Source of the DNA: Rhizobacter sp. SG703
GTDB lineage: Bacteria > Pseudomonadota > Gammaproteobacteria > Burkholderiales > Burkholderiaceae_C
Assembly: GCF_012275445.1 (NCBI RefSeq)
Contig: NZ_JAAZQK010000004.1
Span: 372,001-436,000 of the forward strand
Length of the DNA: 64,000 nt
Direction: 5' to 3'
The position numbers and the translations under genes are program-made. Below, piece after piece: positions 63,718-64,000 of this stretch; the first letter of the stretch is position 1, and the number at the start of each line of letters is the position of its first letter. Under the pieces are notes generated by a model. It ran no database searches, was not told the origin of the DNA, and saw nothing but the letters and a program-made list of their open reading frames with translations.

Positions 63718-64000
63718 TCAGGGCTTGTTGCCCGTCGGGAAAGGCCACGCAGCCGCGGGGCTGAGTGCGGTCTTGGCTGCAGGAGCAGCCGCAGGCTTCG
63801 CAGCAGCAGGCGCAGCAGGCGCCGCGGGTGCCGCCTTCTTGGCCGCAGGCTTCTTCGCAGCCTTCTTGGCTGCGGGCTTCGCAGCAGGCTTCGCAGCCTT
63901 CTTCGCAGGCGCAGCCTTCTTCGCAGGCGCCTTCTTCGCAGCGGCCTTCTTGGCAGGCGCCTTCTTGGCAGCAGCCTTCTTCGCCGGGGCCTTCTTGGCA
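63718..64000 (-). CDS. Histone H1-like Lys/Ala-rich DNA-binding protein (partial)
   Basis: The C-terminal 93 codons of a gene that continues beyond the right edge. It is built of AAKKAPAKKA-type repeats followed by an Ala/Pro stretch and the terminal WPFPTGNKP, typical of betaproteobacterial H1-like nucleoid proteins (also compared with AlgP-like proteins). It should bind DNA non-specifically through lysines. The DNA repeats (about 15 bp) make copy number prone to change. Confidence 0.88.
   Translation of the reverse strand, partial: AKKAPAKKAAAKKAPAKKAAAKKAPAKKAAPAKKAAKPAAKPAAKKAAKKPAAKKAAPAAPAAPAAAKPAAAPAAKTALSPAAAWPFPTGNKP

Overview
The window looks like a high-GC betaproteobacterial chromosome, most likely Burkholderiales (Rubrivivax/Leptothrix/Roseateles-like). 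This is inferred from gene content and order: aroQ-accB-accC-prmA-DUF3426, thiD-hemL-mpl, rubredoxin-pilGHIJ-chpA, and a Lys/Ala-rich histone H1-like protein at the right edge. No rRNA, tRNA, CRISPR array, insertion sequence or prophage was seen.

Region 1 (about 1-25,300) is most of a Ysc-family (Yersinia/Pseudomonas-type) type III secretion locus. On the minus strand are sctK (cut by the left edge), sctJ and sctI, chained by 4-bp overlaps, followed upstream by an ECF sigma factor. Next is a four-gene minus-strand cassette holding a low-GC 571-aa protein of unknown family between two CesT-like chaperones: a candidate effector module. A second ECF sigma factor and a divergent eukaryotic-like Ser/Thr kinase follow. 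Then comes a translocon operon in the lcrG-lcrV-lcrH-yopB-yopD order, with an unusually large LcrV-position protein and an extra 186-aa gene. The plus-strand operon is sctW(YopN+TyeA)-sycN-sctX-sctY-sctV-sctD-yscE-sctF. Two tandem HilA-like regulators (winged helix plus TPR) close the locus; the second reads antisense through the whole needle gene. The export ATPase, the R/S/T/U gate and the secretin are not here and probably lie left of the window.

The best new signal is a set of three near-identical ECF/HrpL-like promoters (GGAAC-type -35, exactly 15-nt spacer, ACTCA -10). They sit before the effector cassette, the translocon operon and the sctW operon, which suggests one sigma factor drives all three.

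Region 2 (25,300-33,100) is miscellaneous: a DUF72 protein, two paralogous glycine-zipper lipoproteins, a GlxA-type AraC regulator divergent from an isochorismatase-like hydrolase, a CorA-like transporter, small membrane proteins and a GGDEF diguanylate cyclase. Region 3 (33,100-43,850) is the twitching-motility chemosensory operon: rubredoxin, pilG, pilH, pilI, pilJ and a 2206-aa chpA. Region 4 (43,970-64,000) is mostly housekeeping: thiD, hemL, mpl, a repeat-bearing intergenic stretch, a metzincin-type lipoprotein protease, a YqiA-like esterase, an RNase II-family enzyme, a TonB-like protein, aroE, mtgA, a TlpA-like thioredoxin, aroQ, accB, accC, prmA, a zinc-ribbon protein, a PfkB kinase and the histone-like gene. 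Just before accC, the first 35 nt of the gene are duplicated and followed by twin hairpins.
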